From contig CACZBD010000006.1 in NCBI GenBank assembly GCA_902779305.1, positions 124,001 through 188,000 on the forward strand: 64,000 nucleotides of DNA, in the 5' to 3' direction. The DNA is from an uncultured Lachnospiraceae bacterium (GTDB taxonomy: Bacteria; Bacillota; Clostridia; Lachnospirales; Lachnospiraceae). How positions within the stretch are numbered: the first letter of the stretch is position 1; each line of letters opens with the position of its first letter. Position numbers and translations under genes: made by a program. The notes beneath the pieces were generated by a model. The model was given only the letters and a program-made list of their open reading frames with translations, did no database searches and was not told the origin of the DNA. Shown in pieces: positions 27,384-36,752 of this stretch.

Positions 27384-28481
27384 TTAAGACTCATTCATAA
27401 AATAATCGGTCCCGAACCGGTAAGACAGAAGATCGTAAAGCGCAAGGGACGCAGCGCAGTCCACGACGATCCTGGCTCTGTGAATGATCGCGGGATCATG
27501 ACGCCCTTTGATCCTGATCGTTGTATTTTCCCCCGTAAACGGATCAACACTTTCCTGTTCCGTAAAGATCGAAGGAGTCGGTTTCACGGCGCAGGAAAAC
27601 AAAATGGGCATGCCGTTTGTGATGCCGCCGTTGATCCCGCCGTTATGGTTTGTTTTTGTGATCACCGTGCCGTCATGTTTCGCAAAAGCATCATTATAGT
27701 CTTTGCCGCTCACATTAACCCCGTCAAAGCCGAGCCCGAACTGCACACCCTTAACAGCCGGGATCGCAAACAGAATCTGAGACAGTTTGCTCTCCACGCT
27801 GTCAAACCATGGTTCTCCGACGCCTGCAGGAAGACCTGTCACCGCGCTTTCCAAGATCCCGCCGACACTATCGCCTTCTTTTGCGGCCTCTTCGATCCTT
27901 GCGATCATTTCGTTTTGAACATCCGGCGAAAAGACGGCAAATTCCTGCTCGTTTATGTATTGGATGTCTTTCGTAAGTTCTGCCGGATCCTCTGTAAAAT
28001 GCCTGTCTTTTATCCCGCAAAGATCCAGAATATGCGTCCCGATCCGGATGCCCTTTTGTTCGAGCGCAAATTCCGCTATGGCGCCTGCAGCAACGAGCGC
28101 CGCCGTAATCCTGCCGCTGAAATGTCCGCCGCCGCGATAGTCTTCAAAGCCGTGATACTTGCAATATCCCGTATAATCCGCATGCCCGGGTCTGAAGATC
28201 CGCTCATAATCCGCGCTTTTCACATTCTCATTCGGGATCAGGATCGTCAGCGGTGTTCCCGTTGTCTTCCCCTGATAGATCCCGCTGATGATGCTGAATC
28301 TGTCCTCTTCCACTCTTCCCGTGGAGATCTTGCCGACAGGGCGTCTCAGACTTAATTTCCTGCGGATATAGTCTTCATCGATATGAAGACCCGGCGCAAG
28401 TCCGTCAAGGGTCGCGCCGATGTAAGGGCCGTGACTTTCACCGAAGAGTGTCACTCTTAAATTCGTTCCGAATGTGTCCAT
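27384..28481 (-). CDS. aroC: Chorismate synthase
   Basis: 365 residues. It converts EPSP to chorismate using reduced FMN. Signatures include the N-terminal TLFGESHGPYIGATLDG, RPGHADYTGYCKYHGFEDYRGGGHFSGR (continuous family pattern), the IPAVKGVQFGLGF strand, GGINGGITNGMP and RHDPAIIHRARIV near the end. It begins 16 bases after aroB and ends 18 bases before the fusion gene. The start has GGGAG 5 bases upstream. Confidence 0.97.
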   Translation of the reverse strand: MDTFGTNLRVTLFGESHGPYIGATLDGLAPGLHIDEDYIRRKLSLRRPVGKISTGRVEEDRFSIISGIYQGKTTGTPLTILIPNENVKSADYERIFRPGHADYTGYCKYHGFEDYRGGGHFSGRITAALVAAGAIAEFALEQKGIRIGTHILDLCGIKDRHFTEDPAELTKDIQYINEQEFAVFSPDVQNEMIARIEEAAKEGDSVGGILESAVTGLPAGVGEPWFDSVESKLSQILFAIPAVKGVQFGLGFDGVNVSGKDYNDAFAKHDGTVITKTNHNGGINGGITNGMPILFSCAVKPTPSIFTEQESVDPFTGENTTIRIKGRHDPAIIHRARIVVDCAASLALYDLLSYRFGTDYFMNES

Positions 28482-28497
28482 ATTGTCTCCCGAAAAA

Positions 28498-29511
28498 TCA
28501 GTATTGTCCCGATACGATCGCAGGGATCCTCTTCAGAAGCGTTTTCAGTTCCGGATAAGACAGTTCCCTGAATTCATAAGTGCCAAGATAAGGCACATAA
28601 ACGACCGTGACGCTGTCCTTCTTCCCTTTCTTGTCATGCATGATGGCCTGCATGGCAAGATCCCTGTCAAAATCAACAACCGGCAGGTCATATTTTTTCA
28701 TCATGGCAAGGATCTGAGCGGCAACCGAAGGATCGCACATGGGCAGCATCCCCAGCGCAACGCTCTCTCCGTGCAGCAGTTTCCCGGAGCTTGCCACCTC
28801 GATCCCGTGTCCCAGAGTATGCCCGAAATTCAGCACTTTACGAAGGCCGGCTTCCTTCTCATCCTCCTCGACGACTTTTCTTTTGATGTCGATCGCGGAT
28901 GAGATAAGCGGAAAGACCTCTTCCCCTTCTGCCGCAAGAAACTTTTGAAACAGCGCTTCATCAAACGTGGCCGCCATCTTGAATGCCTCCACGATCCCGT
29001 TTCCGAACTGTCTTTTGGGAAGGGATCTTAGCACATCAAAATCGATCACGACCTTTTTGGGCTGGTAAAACGCGCCCAGGATATTTTTGACGCCCATGAA
29101 GTTCACGGCCGTCTTGCCGCCGATGGAAGAGTCCACCTGGGAAAGCACTGTGGTCGGGATGTTGTAAAAATCGATCCCTCTCATGTAAGCACTTGCCGCA
29201 AACCCGGCAAGATCGCCCACAACGCCGCCGCCAAGCGCAAGAACGCAGTCTTCCCTGTGAAAATCGTGTTCCAGCATCTTCTTCTGCAGGCTTTCAAACA
29301 CCGCAAGGCTCTTGCTCTCCTCGCCCTGTCTGATGACATGGATAAACGAAGAAGCGCACTGTTTTGCCACCGTTTCGGCATATACTTCCGGCACGCCGTC
29401 ATCCGTCACGATCAAAACCCTGCGGTTCAGATCCAGGATCTCCCCTGCCTTCCCAAGCAGTCCCGTGCCGATCAAAATGTCATAACTGTTCTGTCCAAGA
29501 TTTACTCTCAT
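28498..29511 (-). CDS. aroB: 3-dehydroquinate synthase
   Basis: 337 residues. It cyclises DAHP to 3-dehydroquinate with NAD and a metal ion. Signatures: ALGGGVVGDLAGFAASAYMRG, IPTTVLSQVDSSIGGKTAVN, the FKMAATFDEALF region and NFGHTLGHGIE with metal-binding histidines. It is the first enzyme gene of the aro operon as transcribed, yet its start is only 29 bases after the stop of a large lipoprotein gene. Its promoter must lie inside or upstream of that gene. AGGAGCG precedes the ATG. Confidence 0.97.
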   Translation of the reverse strand: MRVNLGQNSYDILIGTGLLGKAGEILDLNRRVLIVTDDGVPEVYAETVAKQCASSFIHVIRQGEESKSLAVFESLQKKMLEHDFHREDCVLALGGGVVGDLAGFAASAYMRGIDFYNIPTTVLSQVDSSIGGKTAVNFMGVKNILGAFYQPKKVVIDFDVLRSLPKRQFGNGIVEAFKMAATFDEALFQKFLAAEGEEVFPLISSAIDIKRKVVEEDEKEAGLRKVLNFGHTLGHGIEVASSGKLLHGESVALGMLPMCDPSVAAQILAMMKKYDLPVVDFDRDLAMQAIMHDKKGKKDSVTVVYVPYLGTYEFRELSYPELKTLLKRIPAIVSGQY

Positions 29512-29540
29512 CGATCGCTCCTGATCCCATCTCCTGTTTG

Positions 29541-31223
29541 TCAGGGTGTGTAAGGTTCATATACCATGACAACGCATCCTTTTTCATCGAGAATGAAATC
29601 CATCAGCATTCCGCCGTCGGAATCATATCTGGAAATATAGGCATCAAACTCTTTCCTGTTCAGGAGTTTATGGTATTTGTCTTCCGGATACTGCACATAA
29701 TACAGGCAGTCCTCTGCTACCGGATACTCGGAAAAATCACCCGTGAAGCCTGCGATCTGATAATCATCATAGAACTCGTCGGGATCCAGATGATATTTCT
29801 CGATCAGATCCGTATCGCTCTCGGTGACCCAGTATACTTCCTGCGCGCGAAGGCTGGAAGCATCCGTATCCTTTACGGTCTGTGTCAGGATCTTCGATGC
29901 GGCATCATGTTCGCTTGCAGATGACAGCCGCTCGGGATTTCCGGAAAGTTCCAGCGAGGAAAGATAGAAATTAGTTGCCTCGCCGCCGATCACATCGGCA
30001 TACTCACTCTGCGAGATCATATAAACAAAACCGTACCAGCCGATCTGATCATAATCCGAATTATAGCAGTACCTTTGCAGAAAACATCCGCTGCAGTTAC
30101 GGCTGTCCTCATTCGATCCTTCCGTCCAGGATGCATAACTGCATTTTTCTCCGCTGATCGACATCTTGTCATACACAAACATGGATGCATCTTTATCGGG
30201 CACATAAAGGTTATCATAGTCCTTAACGCCGATCCCATCCAGGCATTTTCTGACAAATCCTTCCTGATCGCTGTAAGTGTTCACTTCATCCCTGCTGAAG
30301 AAGCAGGCATTCGTGACTTTCACCATCCCGTAAGGATCCATGTCCTCGTACAGATAGGTACCGTCTTCATGGAGTTCCGCCTTTTCGTTCTTCAGTCCCG
30401 GAAGCTTCGCGCGGTTTACGACGTAAGTACCGTTATGTTCCGCGCCGTTGTCGGAATAAAAACCGTCTCCCACCGTGTTATATAAGCCGCAGAACGGCAG
30501 ATCCTGTGGCGGATCATAGACATATTCGAAGTCTTCTCCGAAATAGGTTCCGAAATGCATCGGCCTGATCCATTCCATATACGCTTCATCCAGTTCCTCG
30601 ATCGGCGTGCCCGGCAGATAGACCAGCAGTTCGCTTTCTCCCTCTTTCAACCCTTCCAGTCCGTATGCGCCTGCATAGATGTACCTCACTTCATCAAGGA
30701 TCTCTTCCTCATCAGGTGTTCTTTCATACGCAAGCTCATCCATCTTTACCGACCAGACGAAATCGGAGACCTGCTCGCAGTCACCGAATTTTCCGTGAAA
30801 ATCACACATATAAATGGTCCCGTTTTCATATCCGGGTCCGGTATCACCCATGTCACTGTCATGGAATTGTCCGGAAAAGGAGCCGTCCTCTGCCACATAC
30901 AGATAGGTTTCCCAGCCGCCGGCGCCGCTGCAGAAATGGAACTCCCATTTGGACATTTCTTCATAGAGCGAAAATTCCGTCTCTTCAGGCACAAGGTCTT
31001 CTGTCTTATCTTCTTCCGCCTCATCCCCCTGTTCTTCGTCGGGAGAAGTTTCCGCTTTCTTCTCTGCGTTTTCCACGGCGTTTTTGATCGTGTCCGTGAG
31101 CGCATGCTCTTCCTGTTTCAGTAACTTGTTCAGAAAGCCGCATCCGCTTAAAAGGGTTGCAAACATCGCGATCGTAACGATCACTGCCATCATGCGTTTC
31201 ATGCGATCCATTTTCATCTTCAT
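29541..31223 (-). CDS. Large secreted lipoprotein, unknown function (module member 2)
   Basis: About 560 residues. A signal peptide with TLLSGCG lipobox places it on the outer face of the membrane. A short helical segment and an acidic Glu-rich linker follow. The body is beta-rich with repeated aromatic strands, for example WETYLYVAEDGSFSG and FVWSVKMDEL, and further modules to the end. The first module resembles that of the neighbouring lipoprotein 31270-33093. I do not recognise a known family. A GAGG box 5 bases before the ATG at 31223 sets the start among several nearby ATGs. Co-transcription with the upstream lipoprotein and the two-component genes is likely. Confidence 0.7.
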   Translation of the reverse strand: MKMKMDRMKRMMAVIVTIAMFATLLSGCGFLNKLLKQEEHALTDTIKNAVENAEKKAETSPDEEQGDEAEEDKTEDLVPEETEFSLYEEMSKWEFHFCSGAGGWETYLYVAEDGSFSGQFHDSDMGDTGPGYENGTIYMCDFHGKFGDCEQVSDFVWSVKMDELAYERTPDEEEILDEVRYIYAGAYGLEGLKEGESELLVYLPGTPIEELDEAYMEWIRPMHFGTYFGEDFEYVYDPPQDLPFCGLYNTVGDGFYSDNGAEHNGTYVVNRAKLPGLKNEKAELHEDGTYLYEDMDPYGMVKVTNACFFSRDEVNTYSDQEGFVRKCLDGIGVKDYDNLYVPDKDASMFVYDKMSISGEKCSYASWTEGSNEDSRNCSGCFLQRYCYNSDYDQIGWYGFVYMISQSEYADVIGGEATNFYLSSLELSGNPERLSSASEHDAASKILTQTVKDTDASSLRAQEVYWVTESDTDLIEKYHLDPDEFYDDYQIAGFTGDFSEYPVAEDCLYYVQYPEDKYHKLLNRKEFDAYISRYDSDGGMLMDFILDEKGCVVMVYEPYTP

Positions 31224-31269
31224 TTTCACCTCAACATTTATTATCTTTACGTTCATTTCGGAACGATAC

Positions 31270-33093
31270 TCATTCGGTAATAAAGACACTGTGCTGCGGG
31301 ATCCTGCCCGAGATCTGGAAGACCTCCCAGGATGCTTCTTTGCCGTCCGCAGTCTTTATGAGCAGTTTGTCTGTCGGCATCCCTTCCGGAACCGTAATAC
31401 GGAAAGTTTCCGCATCCGTGATATCGCAGTCATAAGACTCTCCGTTAAGTTGCAGTTTTTCTCCGTCTTGCAGACTGACCACGGTAACAAGGTCCAGCGC
31501 GCCCTCCGTTCCGTGCACATCATAATCGAAATAGTTACCGATCTTTTCGTCCGGATTCACCATCACGAACGCGACCGCATCTTCCGGTGCCATTTCCACG
31601 AACCTGCCCCACTGTCCTTTTGTTCTGCCCAGCATATATTCGTACAGCGCAAACATTTCCCGGTCCACAAACTCCCATTCGATCGTTTTATCCAGCCACA
31701 TCTCTTCTTCTCCGTCGATCAGCCAGTACTCTGCCTGCAGCGTCGTATCGTTTAAGAAGCTGATGCCTGTCAGTTCGCCTTCCTGTATGGAATCGATCGG
31801 ATGTCCCCAAATGTCAAAGACCTCGTTATACATGGTATAGACAGCCGTGGACAGGTCATCGTTCTGCCAGGTCAGATTCGCGCCCTGGATCTCAAATTCA
31901 AAATTACCCGTATAGATATTGAAGAACTCATAGAGACCGAAATGCGGGTTCACATGGCAGTCCAAAATGATCCAGTCACCGACACGCGTGCAATCCATGA
32001 TCGCAGTTACTGCCGGCGCATAATCCTCCATATCATAGGATATGCCGTTATAATGAAAGGTCCTTCCTTCTGCCGAAAACTCCGGTTCCGTATCTCCCAG
32101 ATCATAGCTGCCGTAAAATGCATGTTCGACTTCGGACACCCCGACGATCGTTCCCGTTTCATCCGTTGCGATCCTGTACATATCCAAAGGATATGCAGAG
32201 TTCCATCTCTTGGAAAACAGCAACATGGAAGTATCGAGAGAATCCTTCACTTCATAACGCATGATCCCGATATCGTCAAACGGTGTAAAGCTTGTATCAA
32301 GATAGGCCCTGTTTGTATATTCATCAAGGCTTTCCTCTTCATGCGGCCGCATCTTCTCGAGCCAGACTCCGTTATCCTCTCTTTTCCATACCCATGCATA
32401 GAAATCCGATGTCTTCTCAACGGTTTTTGTGACTTTCCCTTCGCTCTTTCTGTAAAACAGCCATTCCGGCTGAAAAAATGCATCTTCCGATCTTCCGTAG
32501 TCCGGGTTCAGTACATAACAGGAGATCATGGTATCACCGTTCCCGATCTCATTCAAAAACAGATAGTCTTCTTCCGGTCCGGCACCGAAATACACTTTTC
32601 CGCTTGTGTCGCTGTCCGTCCCGCCTTCCTCATGGTAAGCATCCTCAGGGAGCAGCTCATCGATCCCGTTCAGTTCCATCTGAAAGGACCATTCCGGATC
32701 GGAGTCATTTTCCGCGGTCACCTCAAAAGAAATCTTCCCCGGACAGGACTGATCGTCGGAAAGCCTTGTAAACGTAAGACTTCCGTCTTCAGAGATCTCC
32801 AGTGTGGCGTAATCCTGTTCGTTTTTTGTATCATAATAAGTCCACGTACCCTTCACATAAGAGTAAACCGCATCCGAAGTTGTCAGTTTCAGATTTCTTT
32901 CTGCTTCCCGGACATCCGCCGGTTCCGCACCGGACTGATCCGCGGATGCCTCTTCCGTCTGCTTTTTGCTTAACGAATCACGAAGGGAATCCAGCACCTG
33001 CGAGTCCTCTTTCTGTTTACCGCAGCCCGTCAGAACGGTGCATGTAAAAACAGCTGCCGCGACAAGCCATATATATTTCTTGAGTCCTGTCAT
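31270..33093 (-). CDS. Large secreted lipoprotein, unknown function (module member 1)
   Basis: 607 residues. The N-terminal signal ends in TVLTGCGKQ, a clear lipobox. A charged linker rich in Ser, Glu and Asp precedes a beta-rich body. The first body module (about residues 75-200) has WTYYDTKNEQDYATLEISEDGSLTF-like strands (pattern W-x-Y ... EDGS) similar to the second lipoprotein. A later segment (about 340-480) carries a second set of such strands. No catalytic motif is recognised. It lies 82 bases after the response regulator gene and 46 bases before the second lipoprotein, so it could be a sensor partner or a target of the system. Confidence 0.7.
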   Translation of the reverse strand: MTGLKKYIWLVAAAVFTCTVLTGCGKQKEDSQVLDSLRDSLSKKQTEEASADQSGAEPADVREAERNLKLTTSDAVYSYVKGTWTYYDTKNEQDYATLEISEDGSLTFTRLSDDQSCPGKISFEVTAENDSDPEWSFQMELNGIDELLPEDAYHEEGGTDSDTSGKVYFGAGPEEDYLFLNEIGNGDTMISCYVLNPDYGRSEDAFFQPEWLFYRKSEGKVTKTVEKTSDFYAWVWKREDNGVWLEKMRPHEEESLDEYTNRAYLDTSFTPFDDIGIMRYEVKDSLDTSMLLFSKRWNSAYPLDMYRIATDETGTIVGVSEVEHAFYGSYDLGDTEPEFSAEGRTFHYNGISYDMEDYAPAVTAIMDCTRVGDWIILDCHVNPHFGLYEFFNIYTGNFEFEIQGANLTWQNDDLSTAVYTMYNEVFDIWGHPIDSIQEGELTGISFLNDTTLQAEYWLIDGEEEMWLDKTIEWEFVDREMFALYEYMLGRTKGQWGRFVEMAPEDAVAFVMVNPDEKIGNYFDYDVHGTEGALDLVTVVSLQDGEKLQLNGESYDCDITDAETFRITVPEGMPTDKLLIKTADGKEASWEVFQISGRIPQHSVFITE

Positions 33094-33175
33094 TTTCTCC
33101 TTCTCTCCTTCCGATACATTTCCTTAGACTATATCACAAATCAGATGATCACACTACAGACGAAAGCATGTATTT

Positions 33176-33799
33176 TCATCCTTTGATCGCAACGCCGAGA
33201 TGACGCGCGCGAACGGCCAGCTCAAGCCGGCTGCGGTATCCGGTCTTCTGCAGGATGTTCGTGATGTGCATTTTGACCGTACTCTCCGAGATCCCGAGCA
33301 GTTCCCCGATCTCCTTGTTCGAGGCGCCACCCACCAGTTCATGGAGGATATCGATCTCACGTTCCGTAAACTCCGTGCTGACCGCTTCTCCGAGCATTAC
33401 CTTGGGCGGCGATCCGGGATATACGGACTCTCCGCTCATGGTCCTGTCCATGATCTCTAAGATCGGCTGTTCCTGTACTTCCTTATACCAGAAACTGTCC
33501 ACGCCGATCTCTTTGGCCCTGTGGATATAGGACAGTTCCGGCATGGACGTCACGATGATGATCCGGATGCCGGCATTTTTCTGTTTGATCATCTCAGCAG
33601 CTTCCAGTCCGCTCATCCCGCCGGGAAACAGCACGTCCATCAACACCAGATCGACCGGGTTCTCCAGGATATAGGCGACCGCGTCCTCTGCATTTGCAAA
33701 AGACTGATCCAGAATGTATTCCTCCGTCTGGTTCACGGCATCCTCAAACACCTGACGGATCATCTTAAAATCTTCCGCGATAACGACATGATAAGCCAT
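33176..33799 (-). CDS. NarL/LuxR-family response regulator
   Basis: 207 residues. The receiver domain (about 1-122) has the acidic pair near Glu9/Asp10, phosphoacceptor Asp55 in LVLMDVLFP, Thr in IVTS and Lys in FWYKE. The C-terminal DNA-binding domain (about 140-200) shows FTEREIDILHEL, SNKEIGELLGISESTVKMHITNIL, typical of LuxR-type helix-turn-helix proteins. It lies 3 bases after the histidine kinase gene and is its likely partner. The direct repeats at 36703-36732, upstream of the sensor operon, are candidate binding sites. Confidence 0.93.
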   Translation of the reverse strand: MAYHVVIAEDFKMIRQVFEDAVNQTEEYILDQSFANAEDAVAYILENPVDLVLMDVLFPGGMSGLEAAEMIKQKNAGIRIIIVTSMPELSYIHRAKEIGVDSFWYKEVQEQPILEIMDRTMSGESVYPGSPPKVMLGEAVSTEFTEREIDILHELVGGASNKEIGELLGISESTVKMHITNILQKTGYRSRLELAVRARHLGVAIKG

Positions 33800-33802
33800 A
33801 TC

Positions 33803-35080
33803 CTACCTTCCTTCCTCGATACTGCCCCTTTTCCTCGGCAGTCTGATCAACAGCACAAATTCCGGAACCGAGAAAACATCCATGGTCCCGTGGACAAATT
33901 CCACTTCCCTTCGAAGATTCGTCAGCCCGCCGCGCTCTATGATCTCTCCTTCCGGTTTCCTTCCGTCATTGGTAAAGTGAAGATCGTAAAAATCACCGTT
34001 CTCCGTGACTTTTACATCAACCCTGCTTCCTTCCGCGTGCCTTAACACATTGGTCATCTGCACGGAAAGCGCCGTATCGATCAAAGAGATCAGTTCCTCA
34101 TCCTCTTCCGGCAGCTTCCCGTCAATATGAAGGTCGATCCCAAGCTGTTTCGCCTGTTTCTGGATCACATAATAGGGCGTCTGCCACTGCTCCGGTTCTT
34201 CGGTCTTCAAACCGCGGATATTGGTGCGGAACAGATCCAGAACTTCCGTCTTGTCTGCCTTCTCGGGATTTAAGAGCCAGCGCTTCGCATACAGCAGATT
34301 TCTTCCGATATTGTCATGCAGCGTTGTCTTGAACTGCAGAAGTTCCCGGCTCATTGTCACATATTCGATCGTATCGAGCAGCGACTTTAAACGGATGTTG
34401 ATCTGCTTCGCCTTCTTCTGCTGTTCCTCCAGTTCCTTTTTCAGCTGCCATTCCTGTGTGATGTCGGAAGCGACCAGTTCATGATATTTCCGGTTTGCCA
34501 CTTCCACGCTGCTTAAGCGGAACGAGTAAACGCTCCGGTCGGGAAGGACCAGCACCTGATCTCCCGGTTCCTTTCCCTGCTCCCTGATATCTCCATGATA
34601 CAACAATCCGGCAAATTCCTCACCGTTATGCAGCGGCATATCGAACGCATCCAGACAGATCCGGTTCATCCGTTCGTTGAACAGACGGGGCACCCCGTCA
34701 TCACTGTAAAACAGCAATCCCGTCGGCAGGCTGTCGAGCGCCTCCTTTACGGACATGGAGGACAGACTGACTTTCAGCCATTTCTGCAGATGGAACTGCT
34801 GCAGAATGACCAGCGCGCAGAGCAGGATCTCCGCAATGCAGTAATACAGCACGGGAATCTGTACCGTGATCAGAAAGATCCCCTTACTTTCCAACAGCAT
34901 CTGCTGCAGCACCGCATAAGCCAGAAGCAGGATAAATACCGCAAAGATCAGGCTCTGTCTCTCCCTCCGCAGCCAGCAAAGACTGATCAGACTGTGCAGG
35001 GTCAGCAGAAAAACAAGCCAGGAAAGCAAAAGCAGAACGCCGCAGATATTCGGTTCCAGTTGGATGATCGTGTACATCAT
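33803..35080 (-). CDS. Membrane histidine kinase, NarX/DesK-like class
   Basis: 425 residues. Three hydrophobic segments (about 12-35, 44-60, 70-95) are followed by a PAS-like domain (about 108-210), a coiled coil and a kinase core. The phosphoacceptor is His255 in LHDNIGRNLL, and the ATPase domain has the N-box asparagine in TNVLRHAEG and the glycines of NDGRKPEG and ERGGLTNL. It overlaps the upstream 7TM gene by 4 bases (ATGA) and precedes the LuxR-type regulator by 3 bases, so the three genes should be made together. Confidence 0.88.
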   Translation of the reverse strand: MMYTIIQLEPNICGVLLLLSWLVFLLTLHSLISLCWLRRERQSLIFAVFILLLAYAVLQQMLLESKGIFLITVQIPVLYYCIAEILLCALVILQQFHLQKWLKVSLSSMSVKEALDSLPTGLLFYSDDGVPRLFNERMNRICLDAFDMPLHNGEEFAGLLYHGDIREQGKEPGDQVLVLPDRSVYSFRLSSVEVANRKYHELVASDITQEWQLKKELEEQQKKAKQINIRLKSLLDTIEYVTMSRELLQFKTTLHDNIGRNLLYAKRWLLNPEKADKTEVLDLFRTNIRGLKTEEPEQWQTPYYVIQKQAKQLGIDLHIDGKLPEEDEELISLIDTALSVQMTNVLRHAEGSRVDVKVTENGDFYDLHFTNDGRKPEGEIIERGGLTNLRREVEFVHGTMDVFSVPEFVLLIRLPRKRGSIEEGR

Positions 35081-36675
35081 GCGCTTTCTTTGGAAACCTC
35101 CGTCTTTTCAATGACCGCGGACATCGTGACATAGACCGTTTTATCCTCTTCTCGGACTTTTACGGAAGCGCCGGCTTTGTCGCAGGATAAGATCCTGTCT
35201 ATGACTTTTGCATCAAACGGCGCATCGACACCGATCTGCATGACAAATTCGGGATCGCTTTTTAAGATCACAAAGCAGGCATTCATCTGTCCGTATGCTT
35301 CTTCGATCACACATTCCAGCAGGCGGTAAGCCGCCGTGATCACATCGGAGGAAACTTCGCATTCCCCCTCCTCCAAAAGATCGCAGGAAACACCGGACAG
35401 TTTCAGGTATTCAAAAGACTCGCTGATCGAAAGCCCAAGCTCCGCAGAAGAGATCTTCGCATGTTCGTCCGAAAGAAGGATCAGGTTGCCGACCCGTTTG
35501 ATATATGCGCCAAGCACGACCGCATAAAGGATCTTCTCCCGGATCTTTTCATCATCCGGGTCCAATAACAGCGCATCGATCTTTTCCGACTGCGGCCTGA
35601 CGATCTTGGCGATCCTGTCATACAGACGGTTTCTGGTCTCGTATCCGATACGCTCACTTCTCAGATCGTTTTCCTGACGGATCAGATCGTTTTCCTCTTC
35701 CACTTCTTCGGTTGTGTGTCTTAACTCATCGTTCAGGCGGTTGATCATACCGACATCTTCGAGCCACAGCACCGTGCCGCCGCGGATCGGATTGGCATTG
35801 ACTCTGTTCTCCACACCATTGAATTCCCGGTAGCCCATGGAAGTAAAGAGTTCCGTTTTCATCTCATCATAGATGACCGCATTGATATTGGATTTGACAA
35901 AAAACTCCTCATAGTTCTCGTTGGACGGGATCAGGCCGATCCGGATCAGGCTCTCGAATCCGGAAATAAAGATAAACGCAAACGCTTCCTGCATATGATA
36001 CAGTTTCAGGCCGAACAGCTCAGGCGCGCCGTCACTTGCAAGGTAAAAGATCATCAAAGCAACGCCGATCAAAATGACGGAAGCCGGTACGTACCAGCGT
36101 TTTCTGACCGCCGAGATCCGGCACTTTTTCAAAAGCATCAGGAATACGATGAGCACCGAAAGCAGTTCAACGGCGACGGTAAAATAGTAAAACCAGCCAT
36201 ATGTATATAAGATCACATCCATGACCGGCTCGTGATATCTAAACATCTGCTGGTGAAGCGGATTGGTCAGGATCACCGTATCCAGAACGATCTGCAGGAT
36301 CCACAGATAGTTTGCATACTTCAGCGGCTTGTCCTGATCGTCCTTTCCGACGCAAAGCGCTGCCATAAAAGCAAGCTGCGCGGTGGTCAGGAAACACACA
36401 TGATAGGTACAGTGAATAAACTCTCCGATGCCGTAGGAACCTGCAAAAAATACATCATGGCAAAGCCGCAGAGAAAAAAGCATAACAAGCACGACCGCGC
36501 CGATCTGCAGGATATCACGGATGCTCTTCTGCAGGATCCTCTTTCGGATCGTCATGGCCCATGCGATCGCCACGCTGCAGTAGAGCGCAGTTGGCAGGAT
36601 CCTCAGGAATTCGTTTTCCGGGATGAGATTGATGATAAATGCGGCGCCCGCCGCGATCAGATAAAATACTACCAT
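35077..36675 (-). CDS. 7TM sensor protein with degenerate kinase-like C-terminus
   Basis: About 532 residues. Seven or eight hydrophobic helices occupy the first 240 residues, as in the 7TM region of some histidine kinases. The cytoplasmic part has a PAS-like section, a strong coiled coil (HTTEEVEEENDLIRQEND) and a C-terminal half shaped like a kinase core. The DHp helix lacks an HD/HE phosphoacceptor motif, and the ATP-binding N and G boxes are not recognisable (the N-box position reads ECVIEEAYG). It may sense a signal and pass it to the true kinase next door. An AGGGGAAGAAC box supports the ATG at 36675; a longer frame to 36762 covers the promoter repeats and is rejected. Confidence 0.75.
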   Translation of the reverse strand: MVVFYLIAAGAAFIINLIPENEFLRILPTALYCSVAIAWAMTIRKRILQKSIRDILQIGAVVLVMLFSLRLCHDVFFAGSYGIGEFIHCTYHVCFLTTAQLAFMAALCVGKDDQDKPLKYANYLWILQIVLDTVILTNPLHQQMFRYHEPVMDVILYTYGWFYYFTVAVELLSVLIVFLMLLKKCRISAVRKRWYVPASVILIGVALMIFYLASDGAPELFGLKLYHMQEAFAFIFISGFESLIRIGLIPSNENYEEFFVKSNINAVIYDEMKTELFTSMGYREFNGVENRVNANPIRGGTVLWLEDVGMINRLNDELRHTTEEVEEENDLIRQENDLRSERIGYETRNRLYDRIAKIVRPQSEKIDALLLDPDDEKIREKILYAVVLGAYIKRVGNLILLSDEHAKISSAELGLSISESFEYLKLSGVSCDLLEEGECEVSSDVITAAYRLLECVIEEAYGQMNACFVILKSDPEFVMQIGVDAPFDAKVIDRILSCDKAGASVKVREEDKTVYVTMSAVIEKTEVSKESA

Positions 36676-36702
36676 GTTCTTCCCCTGCTTATCCGTATCA
36701 TC

Positions 36703-36732
36703 ATACCATGAAAATCGCATAAATACCATGAT
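36703..36732 (-). promoter_or_regulatory. Two identical 9-bp direct repeats upstream of the sensor operon
   Basis: ATACCATGA occurs at 36703-36711 and 36724-36732, 21 bp apart, which is two turns of the helix. The proximal copy overlaps a minus-strand TATGAT (36700-36705) that could be the -10 box. Their placement, 28 bases before the first gene of a two-component operon, fits regulator binding sites. Confidence 0.55.
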
Positions 36733-36752
36733 TTTACCGCCAAAAAAGCGAT

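Noticed and set aside
31801..32973. A 390-codon open frame on the plus strand, antisense to the lipoprotein gene
   Set aside because: It lies entirely opposite a gene with signal peptide and ribosome binding site, has a basic, low-complexity composition and no upstream ribosome binding site.
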